Notes under the pieces: generated by a model
Told to the model about the DNA's origin: nothing
The model's input: the letters and a program-made list of their open reading frames with translations, nothing else
The model's database searches: none
From: Citrus sinensis
Lineage: Eukaryota; Streptophyta; Magnoliopsida; Sapindales; Rutaceae
DNA length: 64,000 bases
NCBI RefSeq assembly: GCF_022201045.2
Contig: NC_068561.1
Location: forward strand, 15,277,001-15,341,000
Reading direction: 5' to 3'
Shown: positions 32,038-43,860 of the stretch, piece after piece
Layout: each line of letters opens with the position of its first letter
Position numbering within the stretch: the first letter of the stretch is position 1
Program-made: the position numbers and the translations under genes

Positions 32038-32432
32038 TCAGACTTAGATTCTCAGACAAGCATGTGCAAATAATGCAATAAATATGTCGTAAGATGCAAT
32101 CTAACCTGCTAAATGTACTGCGAGGCACGACTACACAAAATAAATATCTAAAAAGGTTTTCTCTAGAAATCTTTTAAATTCATTCGGAATAACTGATGGT
32201 TGCTGCTTGCATGTGTGTCATACGTGCTTAGTTTAGAGGCTCTTAGTCTTGTGGAAAGCGTTGTGGATCGTAATTTTGGTGATGTCTCTTGAAAGCTCAA
32301 TTCTGATCTTTGATATCATTTCTTTTTCCTGAATAGATTAAGGCAGGTAAGCATCTAGAATATCCAGCTTGTGATTCTTGCAATTTTGGAAGCAAGCATT
32401 AAATATTTGCCATAAGCAGGCTGCCTGGCTAT

Positions 32433-32565
32433 GGATGGAAGTCCAAGCGGAGAGAGTACTGGATTGAGGAGTTCCAGGAACAAGCCTGGTACACCTGATA
32501 TAGAAGATTGTCCTGGTGTTAACGCTCAAGGGCTGGAGGATATGTCCTCTCAGATTGATAGGTAA
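32433..32565 (+). other. Exon-like orphan segment
   Basis: An open frame starting ATG GAT GGA (about 32433) encodes MDGSPSGESTGLRSSRNKPG and then about 24 more residues ending SSQIDR, directly before a good splice donor (AG|GTAATT). Composition and codon use look more coding-like than the surroundings. I do not recognise the family, and no partner exon was found nearby. It could be a captured or relic exon. Confidence 0.3.
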
Positions 32566-34430
32566 TTTCACGGGAATTTGAGCCTGCTAAGACATTTGTG
32601 AAGGTCATTGAACCTGGTATTGCCTTGGTTATTTGACAATTTTAAATGGATTGAAAACTATCTCATTCTCTCATTAGCATTGCTCCATGATTAATAATAG
32701 CCTGTAAGATCAATTGACTCTTATTCTCTGATAACAAATATTCTTTTTTAAGCCAGCAGCGAGTGATGATCTTCATAATAGTAAATTATATGTCATTATC
32801 TTTTCTGAGGTCTCATGCAGACGAAAATACTTAAGTCATAAACAAAGAGGATGATAGATTGTTAATGCACAGCTGATGCAAGATCAGATTCAATTGGACT
32901 CCAGGATGATTGGTAGATGAACAATCAATCAAGAGCCATCTCAAACTAATAAGATTAAATAAAGAAACAAGATCAAACACAACAATGAAAGAAAACCAGA
33001 AAATATGAACACTCAAGAACAGAGCACAAACACCAGAATTGACGATCAAGAAGAGAGGCTTACACTTTCTTTATTAGAGAATTTAACTCAAATTTACAGA
33101 GACATTACATGGTACAAAACAAGCTAAGACTTTTCCGTAAATCTTAGTAATCGACAAGATACAAGGCCTTAAATACTACCTAATACTCAGGTTACAAAAC
33201 CCAAAAATGTCAACTTAAGCTAACCAATTCTCTTATCCCGCTAAAACGTACAAGTCAGATATTAAGCAAATATATCCCTTAGATTTTACAAAAGAACCCT
33301 GAGAGTTCACAAATTCATCATTTACCCCCCAAAAGTACAATGTTAAATTAAAAAATAATAATCTTTATTATTGGAGGTTCCTATTATTTGTGTATGATAG
33401 CGGTTTAAGAATCAATTAGGCTCCGAATCTACATTGATATTTTTTACGCTTAATTTTTATTTAGATTTGATTTACACTTAGTTTGGGTGCTTTAGCAAGT
33501 GTCACCGAATTTGGCTAAAATTTGATTTCAACAAATAAATTTATATTTTAAGGTAATGGGGCTAAATGAGTGATTTTTTTCGAGATGTGTTATGGTTCTT
33601 ATGATTTGTAGTGAGTTGAGGGGAGGTAGCCTAGTTGCTTTGCATTAAAAACAGAATGAAACAATGTTTGGATCTTGAAATCATGAAATAACCTACAAAA
33701 TAAAGATAATAGAGGTTAGAGGTGAGGCCAATAGTGTTAATGACCATACTTTGATGCTCAAGTCAGGTTTCTTGGTGATTTAACAGATGTTAAGAGTTTA
33801 CGAACCTTAGAACCACAACAACGGCAAATATTAAAAGGTTGAAGATGAAGTTTGAGAGAGCAAGAGAGAGATGTCGGATCTCGTTAAAAATTGAATCTGT
33901 TGAGCTTAACAGGAGTGTATCTGACAGTCCTTTTCATCATTTTAAGCACCTTGACAAATTTTTATTGATTCTTCCCTCCTCACGTAGGAATATCCTCGTC
34001 GCTTCTCTTGAATGACAGTTGCTAGCGCTATCAGCAAGCTCAAAGGCCAAACTGCAAGTGGTGTTTGTTATTTGGATCTTTATAATGTTGTGCTTATTGC
34101 TTGGATAGATTGGTTAGTTCGATGAAGCGGATTTAAGATAGCTGACGTGTCTCTATTTAGTTGCTTACCTTTTAGATGAGTTGTGGAATGATCAATTATG
34201 AATTCTTCCACCAATTGCGCTCCATCCGTCAAGTGCTTGGTTCCATGGTGATTGCTCTGCGACTGAAAGTCATAATCAAACAGAAACATCAATTGCAAGT
34301 GGAAAATACAAAATGGGTTATTGTCCATATAATCAATTCCACACAAGGTCGTCTATTTTTTTGAGCGTTGAGGAAATTGAGGTGGAATGTAGGGCCTGCT
34401 TCGAGAAGTCGTCTATCAAGTCCGCTTTTG
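32566..34430. other. Intergenic spacer, possible decayed repeats
   Basis: I see no supported gene. 32858-33310 has the texture of a reversed LTR (TGTTAATGCACAGC start, then A-rich sequence) but no matching end or target duplication was found. Short open stretches such as 34080-34346 show no domain. Confidence 0.4.
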
Positions 34431-35834
34431 TGACATGACCCGCCCCGACCTACCTGTCGGATTTGAGGCGAATAGTGCGTATTAATAACTAAAATTTATA
34501 ACACAAATTTAATTCATAAAAATATGTATATAATATGACCTTTCCTATAAACACATAACAACTTCTGTGCCTTTTCTGAAATCATATATAAATTCAAAAC
34601 TTGCATAACTCGTGTCTCATTGTACATACTGACATTACAAGTATATTTACATATAAAACATAAGCAACATAAACGTGCTCAAAATGCAAGACATGCAGCA
34701 ATGCGTCTCATGGCCCAACCTCAATTCATTAGAACTGATCTGCACGAAATCCTGCGAAATCCTGGAAGGAAAAGGGGTAAATAGGAAAATAGTGAGCTTG
34801 CGGCTCAGTGAGTGGATGTAATTATATATATTAAAATAATAACAATAATGATAATAATATAGTGTACTAGTGCTTGTGCATAATTATGTGACATAACTCC
34901 ACATTAAATATCATACATCACAAACTGAACCAAATAGTACCCAAGGGAAATAACTCTCAATACCCGTTGGGATCATCATCACACGAGTAGAGCAGGGGAA
35001 AACCTCTCAATACCCGGCGTAATTAAACTATCTCGCACGGGTAGAGTAACCTAACTCTCAATACGCATGCGCAGAGCCTATGGGGAATTGTACACATATG
35101 GTGATTGGCAATCACATCTCATGACTCAATCAAACATATAATATGTGTACATATAATCATAACATGATATTAAATCACAATATCAAACATAAATGCTTCA
35201 CGGAATACATAATAGTAATAATAGTATACACTCACAGATCTTGTTTCACTCTAGGGTTCGTTGGTGCTCTCGTAAGTTCTTGGATTCTCGAGTCCCTCCT
35301 AAAATACAGGGTTCGAAAATTAACTGTTAGAACTTATATTAAAACTTATACGTATCATGCAAACTGTAATATAATTGCTCAAATTTCATAAATCTATTAC
35401 CCACTTATCCAATGGATATAATTCTAACTATCCAATTCTATTTTCTGTAACTTTTCTTTTCAATTTCTCTCTTCCCCACTCTCGGCTTCTTCCTTTTCCT
35501 CCTTTCTTTTCTTTTCTTCTTTTCTTTTTCTTTTCTTTTTCTTCTCTTTTCTCTCAGTTTCTCTTTTTTTTCTTCTCTCAATCTTGGTTTGTTTTTGCTC
35601 TGTTTTGATCTCGGTTACAATTGAATCTATTAACAAGCAGCTCTCGATTTATATAAACATAATCACCGCCTCAAGCAAATGAGAGGAACATGCATGTGCC
35701 AAGCAAAGAGGTGAAGCAAGCAACTTGTATTGCATGCAATGGGCAGGTGGCCACTTATTTTCCTAAACACGTTTGGCTTTTTCTTTTTTTTTTCCAAGAG
35801 GTGCATGACATTTTAGGACGAAAATTGGGTAACA
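34431..35834 (-). repeat. Probable solo LTR, gypsy-like, 1.4 kb
   Basis: It starts TGACATGACCCGCCCC and ends TTGGGTAACA on the plus strand, giving TG...CA ends. The flanks TTTTG and TTTTC agree at 4 of 5 bases. Immediately after its right end, homology to the upstream region of the S-domain kinase (about 26180) resumes, which supports the border. A pyrimidine-rich tract (35450-35590) parallels the one in the solo LTR at 37879. The left border is less sure. Confidence 0.5.
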
Positions 35835-35914
35835 TTTTCACACCACTATTTTTATAAGCTATCTTTCAAACCTTGCTTTACGAAACAAAAGTGCCCATTG
35901 CATTTGGGGAAAGT

Positions 35915-36528
35915 GGTAATTTTTAAAAACCTCCCCTGAAGTTTGAACTTGTTGCAAGTAGATGGCGAGAATCTATTTATTTGTAAAAAGTCCCCTACCG
36001 TCAGTTAATTTTAACATTGACCGTTAGTTGACTATGCAAAGACAATATTGCCCTTAACAACAGTTTGTAAACTGACATAACTAAAAAAAAACTAAAATTA
36101 TTGGCGTGAAAAGCACAAACCCTATTTTTTGACAATTTTATCCTTATCAATTCCAAAGATTTACAATATCATAGGTAAAGATTATGACTATTTCATTTTC
36201 AAGTTTTTAATTTTATCTTTCTTGTAGGAACTTTAAGGAAATATCAATAATTTAAAGAGGATTTTTTAAGTTTTTAATTTTATCTTTCTTGTAGGAATTT
36301 TAAAGAAATATCAATAATTTAAAGATGGTAAAATAACCAATAATTTTAGTTTTTTTTTAGTTATATCCGTCTACAAACTGTTGTTAAGGGTAATATTATC
36401 TTTGCACAGTCAACTAACGGTCAATGTTAAAATTAACTGACGGTAGGGGGTTTTTTTATAAATAAATAGATTCTCACCATCTACTTGCAACAAGCCCAAA
36501 CTTCAAGGGAGGTTTTTAAAAATTACCC
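35915..36528. mobile_element. Mutator-type foldback element (614 bp) with long inverted repeats
   Basis: The ends GGTAATTTTTAAAAACC and its inverse extend into inverted arms of about 190 bp (roughly 35915-36105 and 36335-36527), including CCGTCAGTTAATTTTAACAT and its complement. It is flanked by an 11-bp direct repeat TTGGGGAAAGT (35904-35914 and 36529-36539). The equivalent site upstream of the intact kinase (about 26215, TTTGGGGAGAATG) has no insertion. The centre carries two copies of a ~63-bp segment with TTTTATCTTTCTTGTAGG. Long inverted arms and a 9-11-bp duplication point to a non-autonomous MULE. Confidence 0.88.
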
Positions 36529-37107
36529 TTGGGGAAAGTGACAACGATACTTCCATGAGTTTGGTAAAATGTTCGCAGAATTATCTTTTTTAAAAAAATA
36601 AAAAAAGAAAGAAATGATCACATTTGGATGATTTTACCATTTAACAACAGTGTCCAAAATCATGCATCATTAGGCAAATCTAAATTATCACCAAAAACAA
36701 AAATCTCTATGATCATTTTTTAAAAACTAGAGATCTCTAAAACCATTTCGTGAAACCAGGGGTATTGTCACTTTTCCCATGGACTTCACTAATGAAAAAT
36801 TTACAAAGATTAGCATACATCCTGAATCCCTTAGACTCTTCTCTTCTCTGAAAACTTGAACATCAACAAGCTTCTAACGAATCAAAATTCTAAAGCAAAT
36901 TCCGTAAGCATGATATCCCACTCCCAGACTTCAATGTTTCCGAATTTTCCTTCGTTTCTCATTATTCTCGTATCTTTCTTCTTGTGTTTTTAAACTTCAG
37001 AAAGCCAAAAGTTCTTGCCTAGGGACTCTTCTCTCTCTGTTGACGACAAATCAGACGTGTTAACTTCCCCAGACAAAACATTCACTTGTGGATTTTATAG
37101 TCCTTAT

Positions 37108-37387
37108 TGAGATGTAATTAGTAATCTAGCATATTGAGTAAGAAGTTTGAAGGGTTCTGTGGTTTGTTTTCTACATGAATTAAAGAGTAGCATTTATGTG
37201 TGCAATATGGCTTGGGAAATCTAAAGCATGATTAATGTAATCTCTAGAGTTTGCTAATGCTTATAAATATGAACTCTAGTTGTACTAAAAAATAATCGAG
37301 GGGAATTAAGTAAGGAATCAAAAGTTTTTCAACAACAAACTCTGTTCTTAAATAAAATTTATTCAACACTTTTGCTTGCACACAACA
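37108..37387 (+). repeat. Copia-3 5' LTR (280 bp)
   Basis: Same length and ends as the LTR at 43581. Differences include the stretch after AGTAATCTAG. It is followed at once by the tRNA-Met-type primer site. Confidence 0.93.
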
Positions 37388-37878
37388 AATTTGGTATTAG
37401 AGCTTTTCCAAAACACCCTCTAAATGGCATCAAATACCTTGCCCACATTATTTTCATATACTCCCAGTCAAGTTCTAATATTTTGAATGAGTACATTTTG
37501 AATATTGGAGTAGTCAAATGGAAACTTTTTTTCTTTCTCAAAATTTATGAGATATTGTTGAAGATGGATATATTGAACCACCAGAATCCGGGAGTTCTTA
37601 AGATTGGACTTAAGCACATCAACAACAATACAAAGAAAACATACAGAGAAATGCCACAACACTTTTGATATATCCACCAAGGTGTTAGTAAGCCAATTTT
37701 TCACAGAATATTTAATGTCAAAAAGGGTAAAATGCTTGCGAAATTCTGAAAGAAGAATTTCAATGTTCTAAAAAGGTAGTCACCATCAAGTTGCAGACTT
37801 TGTGGAAAGAGTTTGATAATTTATCAACAAAAGATTGTGAAGGAGATCAAGATTTTTGCAGCAGAGTAACTGAGATTA

Positions 37879-39355
37879 CGTAACACCTCAGCTCGAACTC
37901 TGAGAGTAAATCTAACTGCAACTCACATGTAGACTTAAATAACTCTTTACAATCGATAATAATTCAAGCTTCAATTATAAAAGACAATGGAATAATTTAA
38001 GAATTTGGCTAATTTGGCCAAATCATCTACCATCCTCAATTGAAGTCCTTCTTCTCATTCATCACAAATTAGCCCTTACTTCTAGAAACTGAATCATAAA
38101 AAATTATAATGAGTACAAAACTCAGTAAGTAAACTAGTTTTTCTTATACTAAAATACATACATACTTATACATAATGCAAATGGATGATATACCATGATC
38201 TTTTCAAAATACTTGAAACAAATTCATAAAAATCTCTTTATTTTGTTTTCAAACTTTCACATTTTCTTTCAACAAAATACATATCATGCAATGTGGCACT
38301 TTGCACCATGCGTGACACTTCGCGGCACGTCGGCTCTCAAGAGGTGGCTTCGCATTTTCTTTCAACAAAATACATATTCTGCAATGTGGCACTTTGCACC
38401 ATGCGTGGCACTTTGCGGCACGTCGACTCTCGAGAGGTAGCCCCCGCACAATCTCAAGAGGTGCCCCCCACGCAACTTCAAGAGGTGGCCCCTAATGCAA
38501 AATCGCATAAAGCAGAAATTTCATTTGTTAAAATCTACTTTCTTAGTCATAGAAAACTTAATGCATTTTCATGCTTATGCCAATGAAATTTCACACATAC
38601 ATATGCCCATATACATAATCACACTCAATACATAATAATACATCACATAAGCACATGGGCAGAGACATATAAATTCATATCCGTACATTTCAAAACTAGG
38701 CTTTTCAGACAAGTCAAATATATATATATTGTTTATTTTGATTCAATTAAAAGTCTAGTTTACTTACTCCTTAGCATCATGTAACAAAATGCGTACTGAT
38801 ATCATCAATCTAAAAATCATCAATAGAATCCTCATAAGATAAAATCAAGTCCTAATTATAAATTCCAATTTTCTCAAATATCTCATTTTAAACAGCTCCT
38901 AAATTCAACCTCAAGTGTCTTCAATGTTCGGGCCTCAAAACATAACAGTCTAGATTCTCCGATTTTCTGCAAAATCTTAGGTTTCTACTTCTATTGCAAA
39001 TATCTAATCATGCTTCTCCATAACAAATTAATGAAAACCAAGAATTAAAACTTGCCTCCAATCTTCTCTCAACAATATCCAATTCAAACGATGCAACTTG
39101 ATCTCATGTGTTACTCGTGGCAGAACCAAGAAGAAAACTTTCTTCTTCTTCTTCTTCTCTTTTTTTCCTTTTCTTTTCTCTTTTTTCTCTCCATTTCTTT
39201 TTTTTCCTCTCTGTCGTTTTTTTTTCCTTATCTTGGTTGATCTTTCTCTCTCTCTCATAATGGGAAAGATATCTTATTCTTTCTATACTATGGTAAAAAG
39301 ATCATTAAAAAGCTAAAAAATACTTAAATACCCTTAGGAGAATTGGGGTATCACA
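37879..39355 (-). mobile_element. Solo LTR nested in Copia-3 gag (1477 bp)
   Basis: On the minus strand it starts TGTGATACCCC and ends GAGGTGTTACG, where the expected terminal CA has become CG. The flanks are GATTA (37874-37878) and GATTG (39356-39360), a 5-bp duplication with one change. Removing it rejoins the Copia-3 gag frame exactly (VTEI, then VNHIKGCRD). It holds pyrimidine-rich stretches and a ~92-bp internal duplication, but no coding sequence. Confidence 0.85.
38265..38450. repeat. Tandem duplication of ~92 bp inside the solo LTR
   Basis: Two copies of a segment beginning TTTTCTTTCAACAAAATACA and containing GCACTTTGCACCATGCGTG and GCGGCACGTCG lie back to back, followed by shorter repeats of AAGAGGTG. 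The short open frames here in several directions result from the duplication. Confidence 0.85.
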
Positions 39356-42300
39356 GATTGTAAACCATATTAAAGGTTGTAGAGACACCATTGAAGATAA
39401 GAAGATGAATGAAAAGGTACTAAGATGTCTTCCTCCAAAGTTTGATCATGAGCAGTAGTCATTGAAAAATCAAGGGATCTATCCAATATGATTTTTTTAG
39501 ATTTATCAGGACCATTACGGTCTCATGAGTAAAGAATCAATTGATCTTCAAGTCAGCCTACGGAGCAAGCTTTTTTATCCAAGACTAATAATTCAGATCA
39601 AAATAGAAGCAGCAAAAAAGACCAGAAGAATAGAGGCTCATCTCAAAGAAATGGACAACGTGGCAAAGGGAAAAGAGAACAAAACTACAACCGCTACAAG
39701 TGGAAAAATGATAAAGAGATTTCATAGAAAAATTCTGATTCTTAGTGCATTATTTGTAACCAGTCTAATCATTAATCAAAAGATTACTGTGATAAATGAC
39801 CAAGGTATTGCATTCCTAACCATTCTCAAAGGGATTGCTGGTATCAAAATAAAAAAGGCAAAAATGAGGCAAATTTTACAAATGAAGGTAATGGAGATTA
39901 CTTGTTTTATTCAAGTAAAGATGTTGAACGTGAACCAAAAAATTTGTGGTACTTGGATAGTGGCTGCAGTAACCACATGACTGGAGAACCTGACATTTTC
40001 ATCAACTTTGACCAAAGTTTTAATTCACAAGTGAAGCTTGGAGATGGAAAGATGCAAAAAGTTGTAGGAAAAGGCACTATTGTTGTCCATACAAAGGGAG
40101 GTAACAAAAAGCTCATTTTTTATGTTCTTTATGTTCCAAATTTAACTCAGAACCTCTTGAGTGTGGGGCAGCTAACGCAAAAGGGTTTTTCAAATTTATT
40201 TTGATGTTGAAAAATGCAAAATTATTGGTAAAATTAATAATCGAATAGTGGCTGTTGTTGAAATGTCAAAGAACAAGGTTTTTCCTCTTGTTATGCCACT
40301 TGATAAGAATGTTGCTCTCAAAACTGAAAAATTAGATTTGTCAAATTTACGACATCTCATATATGGCCATTTAAACTGTAAAGGGATGAATTTGCTTGAG
40401 CAAAAGAACATGGTGATTAGCTTACCTGATATTGGAAGACATGAAAAAGTTTGTGAGGGCTATATTTATGGAAAATGCAGAGGCTTCTATTTCCTAAAAC
40501 TTCATGGACAGCCAAGGTTTCATTAGAGTTAGTGCATGTTGATATTTGTGGTCCTACAAGGACTCTCTCTCTCAATAACAGGAGATATTTCATTTTTTTT
40601 GTTGATGGTTATACAAGGATGATGTGTATTTATTTTTTGAATGAAAAATCAGAAGCTTTCTCAATTTTTCTCCAATTTAAAGCTGTTATAGAAAGGCAAA
40701 CTGGATACAAAATGAAGATCTTGAGAACTGATCGTGGTGGTGAATTTATCTACACTTCATTCATGAATTATTACTAGGATAATGGGATTCAAAGGCAATT
40801 TACTATCAGTCGAAGTCCACAGCAAAACGAAGTGGCAAAATGGAAGAATCATATGATTGTAGATATAGTGAGAAACAGGTTAAAGGTAAAGGCATTCCTA
40901 GCAACTTATGGGCAGAAACATATCATACAGTTGTGTATATTCTCAATCGGTCTCCTACAAAATCTATCAAAGACAAAACTCCATTTGAAGCTTGGCACAA
41001 TCGAAAGCCAACTATTGATCATCTGAAGATTTTTTTGGAGTATTGCTTATGCACTTATTCCAGCTTAGAACAAGGAGAAGTTTGATGAAAAATGTGAAAA
41101 GGATTTATTTATTGGCTACTATGATAACACTTAAAAGGGTATCGGTTGTTGAATCCTACAACAAATAAGTTTGTTATCTCAAGAGATGTTGTATTTGATT
41201 AGGCATCAGCTTGGCAGTAGGAAAAAGATCAATCTCAAGCATCTAGCTTTTTTGAAGCTCCTGCATCTCCACCAAATTCACCACAACAAAATAATTTGGA
41301 ACAAAATTCTCCAAATTTAGCAGCAGAAAGTTCTTTAAATAATGAGAGCCCTCCAAGGAAGATAAAGTCATTGAGAGAAATTTATGAGTCATGTGAACTT
41401 GCTTTATTTCTTATGAGCCTCAAGACTTTGAAGAGGCTTCAAGAAATGAAGATTGGGTCAATGCAATGAACGAAGAAATAGCCACCATTGTGAAAAATAA
41501 AACTTGGGAGCTGGTTAATTTGCCACATGGAAAAGAAACAATTGGACTAAAATAGATCTTCAAAATCAAGTATAATAAAGATGGTTCAATTTAAAAATAC
41601 AAGGCGACTATTTGAACTACCCTTGCCTTAGCAACCCAAATGGAATTGAATGTATTTTAGCTGGATGTAAAATATGCATTTTTGAAGGGTGAAATAGAAG
41701 AAGAGATCTATGTTGAGCAGCCTAAGGGATATGAAGTAAAAGGTGAAGAAAACAAAGTTTATCGACTTCGAAAAGCCTTGTATGGCTTGAAGCAGGCCCT
41801 TCGAGCATAGAATAGCAGAATTGATAAATACTTCATTAAAAGTGGATTTGACAGAAGCTCAAGTGAACCTTCTCTTTATGTCAAAACGGAAGGTACTAAT
41901 TTTCTTATTGTTTGCATATATATGTTGATGATCTAATTTATTGTGGCACTAATATGAAATTAGTGGAATAGTTTAAAAAAGGCAAGTTGGATGAATTTGA
42001 GATGACAGATTTGGGCTTAATGAAATATTTTCTAGGCATTCAAGTGAAGTAAGCAAAGCAAAAATCTTTTGTTGTCAAGAAAACTACATAGAAGATTTGT
42101 TAAAGAAATTCCACATGTTCAAATGCAAACCAGCACTTACTTTTATAGGTTTGAAAGAAAAATTAAAGCATGATGAAAAAGAAGAAAAGGTAAATGCAAG
42201 AATCTATAGAAGCTTAGTTGGTTTGTTGATTTATCTCACCAACTCAAGAGCTGATATTGTGCACTCAGTTAGTGTTCTTTCCTGATCATGAATGATCCAA

Positions 42301-42559
42301 GGAAGTCCCATTATATTACAGCAAAAGAATCTTACGGTATCTTCAAGGAATAAAAAAGTAGGGGATTATGTATGAAAAAGAAGACAATTGCAAGCTTGTT
42401 GGTTTTACTGATAGTGACTAGGCCGGTTCCCTTGATGACAAAAAAAGCACATCAAGATATTTATTTGTTTTGGAATAAATGTTATTGCATTGAGTTCAAG
42501 GAAGCAAAAGGCAGTACCTTTATCCTCAGCCAAGGCAGAGTACAATGTAGCAACTGAAT

Positions 42560-43271
42560 TAGGGGTGGGCATATTTTAACCGAACCAATCCAAACCGATC
42601 CAAACTGACCTTTTGGATCGGTTTGGATCGTTTTCATTAGTAAAAAAACTGGTTTCGGTTTATTGGATTGCACACCGACATCACTCGGTTTAGATTTCGG
42701 TTTGGAAGGATTCCAAACCGATTCAAACCGATCCAATCCAGAAATATTATATAATTACATTATATTTTAAGTTAAGCAATCTAATTAATTATATTTATCA
42801 TTTTATGCAGATTTTGACAAATCAAAAGTAATTGGGCTATAAATTTTGACGGACAAGATGCACAATATTTTAATTGTCAAATGTTGTTCAAGTTTATTTT
42901 AATTTTGTGAGTTTGTTTTGAATGAACAGGTTAAGAACTTGTTTATTATGATGTATTATGCTGTAAACTTGTATGGATGTATCTTTGAATTGTTATGTAG
43001 ATATCAAAGTAGATATGAATAATATAAAAGAGGTATCAATTTAGATTACGGACACAAAAAAATAACAAATAATTTAGGTAAAATAATATAAAAGAAGTGA
43101 AATTTTAGCTAATAAGTTCAAACCGGATCCAAACCGATCCAGTCGGTTTGGATCGGTTCGGTTTGAAAAAATTTTAGGTTGATATCGGTTTGAAAATATT
43201 TCAAACCGATTGGTTTGGATCGATTTGAGAATATATCCCAAAGCGATCCAAACCGAATTTGCCCACCCCTA
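42560..43271. mobile_element. hAT-type non-autonomous element (712 bp)
   Basis: Perfect 12-bp terminal inverted repeats TAGGGGTGGGCA/TGCCCACCCCTA are flanked by the 8-bp direct repeat AACTGAAT (42552-42559 and 43272-43279), the hallmark of hAT transposition. Subterminal regions at both ends carry clusters of GGTTTGGAT/ATCCAAACC motifs in both orientations, as in transposase-binding subterminal repeats. No transposase frame exists. It splits the RNase H domain of Copia-3 after SAKAEYNVATE. Confidence 0.93.
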
Positions 43272-43580
43272 AACTGAATCATCTTGTGAAGATGTTTAAC
43301 TTAGAAGAATTCTCAAGGATTTGCAGTTTGATCAAGAAGCTGCAACAACAATTTATTGTGACAACATGTCAGCCATTGTTATGGCAAAGAACCATATTTT
43401 TCATGCTAAGTCTAAGCACATTGAGCTGTATTATCACTACATTCATGACTTAGTAAGCAAAAGAAAACTTAACATGGAGTTCATTAGAGCAACCAGCAGA
43501 TTTTCTTACCAAAGCAATTATCATTGAGAAGTTTGAAAATTTCAAGAAGCAATTGAAGATTACTAATCACGAAGGGGTGC

Positions 43581-43860
43581 TGAGATGTAATTAGTAATCT
43601 AGAAAATTAAGCAAAAAGTTTGAAGGGTTCTGTGGTTTGTTTTCTACATGAATTAAAGAGTAGCATTTATGCTTGCAATATGGCTTGGGAAATCTAAAGC
43701 ATGATTAATGTAATCTCTAAAGTTTGCTAATGCTTATAAATATGAACTCTAGTTGTACTTAAAAATAATAGAGGAGAATTAAGCAATGAATCCAAAGTTT
43801 TTCAACAACAAACTCTGTTCTTAAATAAAATTTATTCTACACTTCCACTTGCACCGAACA
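43581..43860 (+). repeat. Copia-3 3' LTR (280 bp)
   Basis: It begins TGAGATGTAATTAG after the polypurine tract and ends GCACCGAACA. S-domain pseudogene sequence resumes at the next base. Confidence 0.93.

Larger units (their letters stand above)
37424..43527 (+). pseudogene. Copia-3 gag-pol polyprotein, heavily decayed
   Basis: Gag opens at 37424 (MASNTLPTL) and is frame-shifted almost at once. Gag resumes across the solo LTR (CSRVTEI | VNHIKG...). After that: a knuckle region (39525-39900, decayed); protease YLDSGCSNHMTG (about 39950); integrase HVDICGP, FVDGYTRM and RTDRGGEF (40530-40745); integrase C-part (40840-41085); RT with [15 protein letters not shown] (about 41660) and a degraded YVDD motif near 41925; RNase H (42380-43520) split by the hAT MITE. 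Many stops remove any coding capacity. Confidence 0.9.
37108..43860 (+). mobile_element. Copia-3 LTR retrotransposon containing two younger insertions
   Basis: Both LTRs are 280 bp (37108-37387 and 43581-43860). They start TGAGATGTAATTAGTAATCT, end in ACA, and differ at a modest number of sites. A primer site (TTTGGTATTAGAGC, 37389-37402) follows the 5' LTR, and a polypurine tract (GAAGGGGTGC) precedes the 3' LTR. It sits inside the S-domain pseudogene after the codons for GFYS. Target duplication is approximate (GTCCT left, GTCTT right), with about three extra bases before the left LTR. Inside it lie a solo LTR and a hAT MITE. Confidence 0.93.

Noticed and set aside
32858-33310. Possible reversed solo LTR (TGTTAATGCACAGC start)
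   Set aside because: I could not find a matching CA end with a 5-bp flanking duplication, so only the texture supports it.
35375-35608. Plus-strand frame rich in Phe, Leu and Ser
   Set aside because: It is a translation of a long CT-rich tract inside a probable LTR and has no protein-like features.
39028-39316. Lys/Arg-rich and Phe-rich frames on opposite strands
   Set aside because: They are two readings of one pyrimidine/purine tract within the nested solo LTR.
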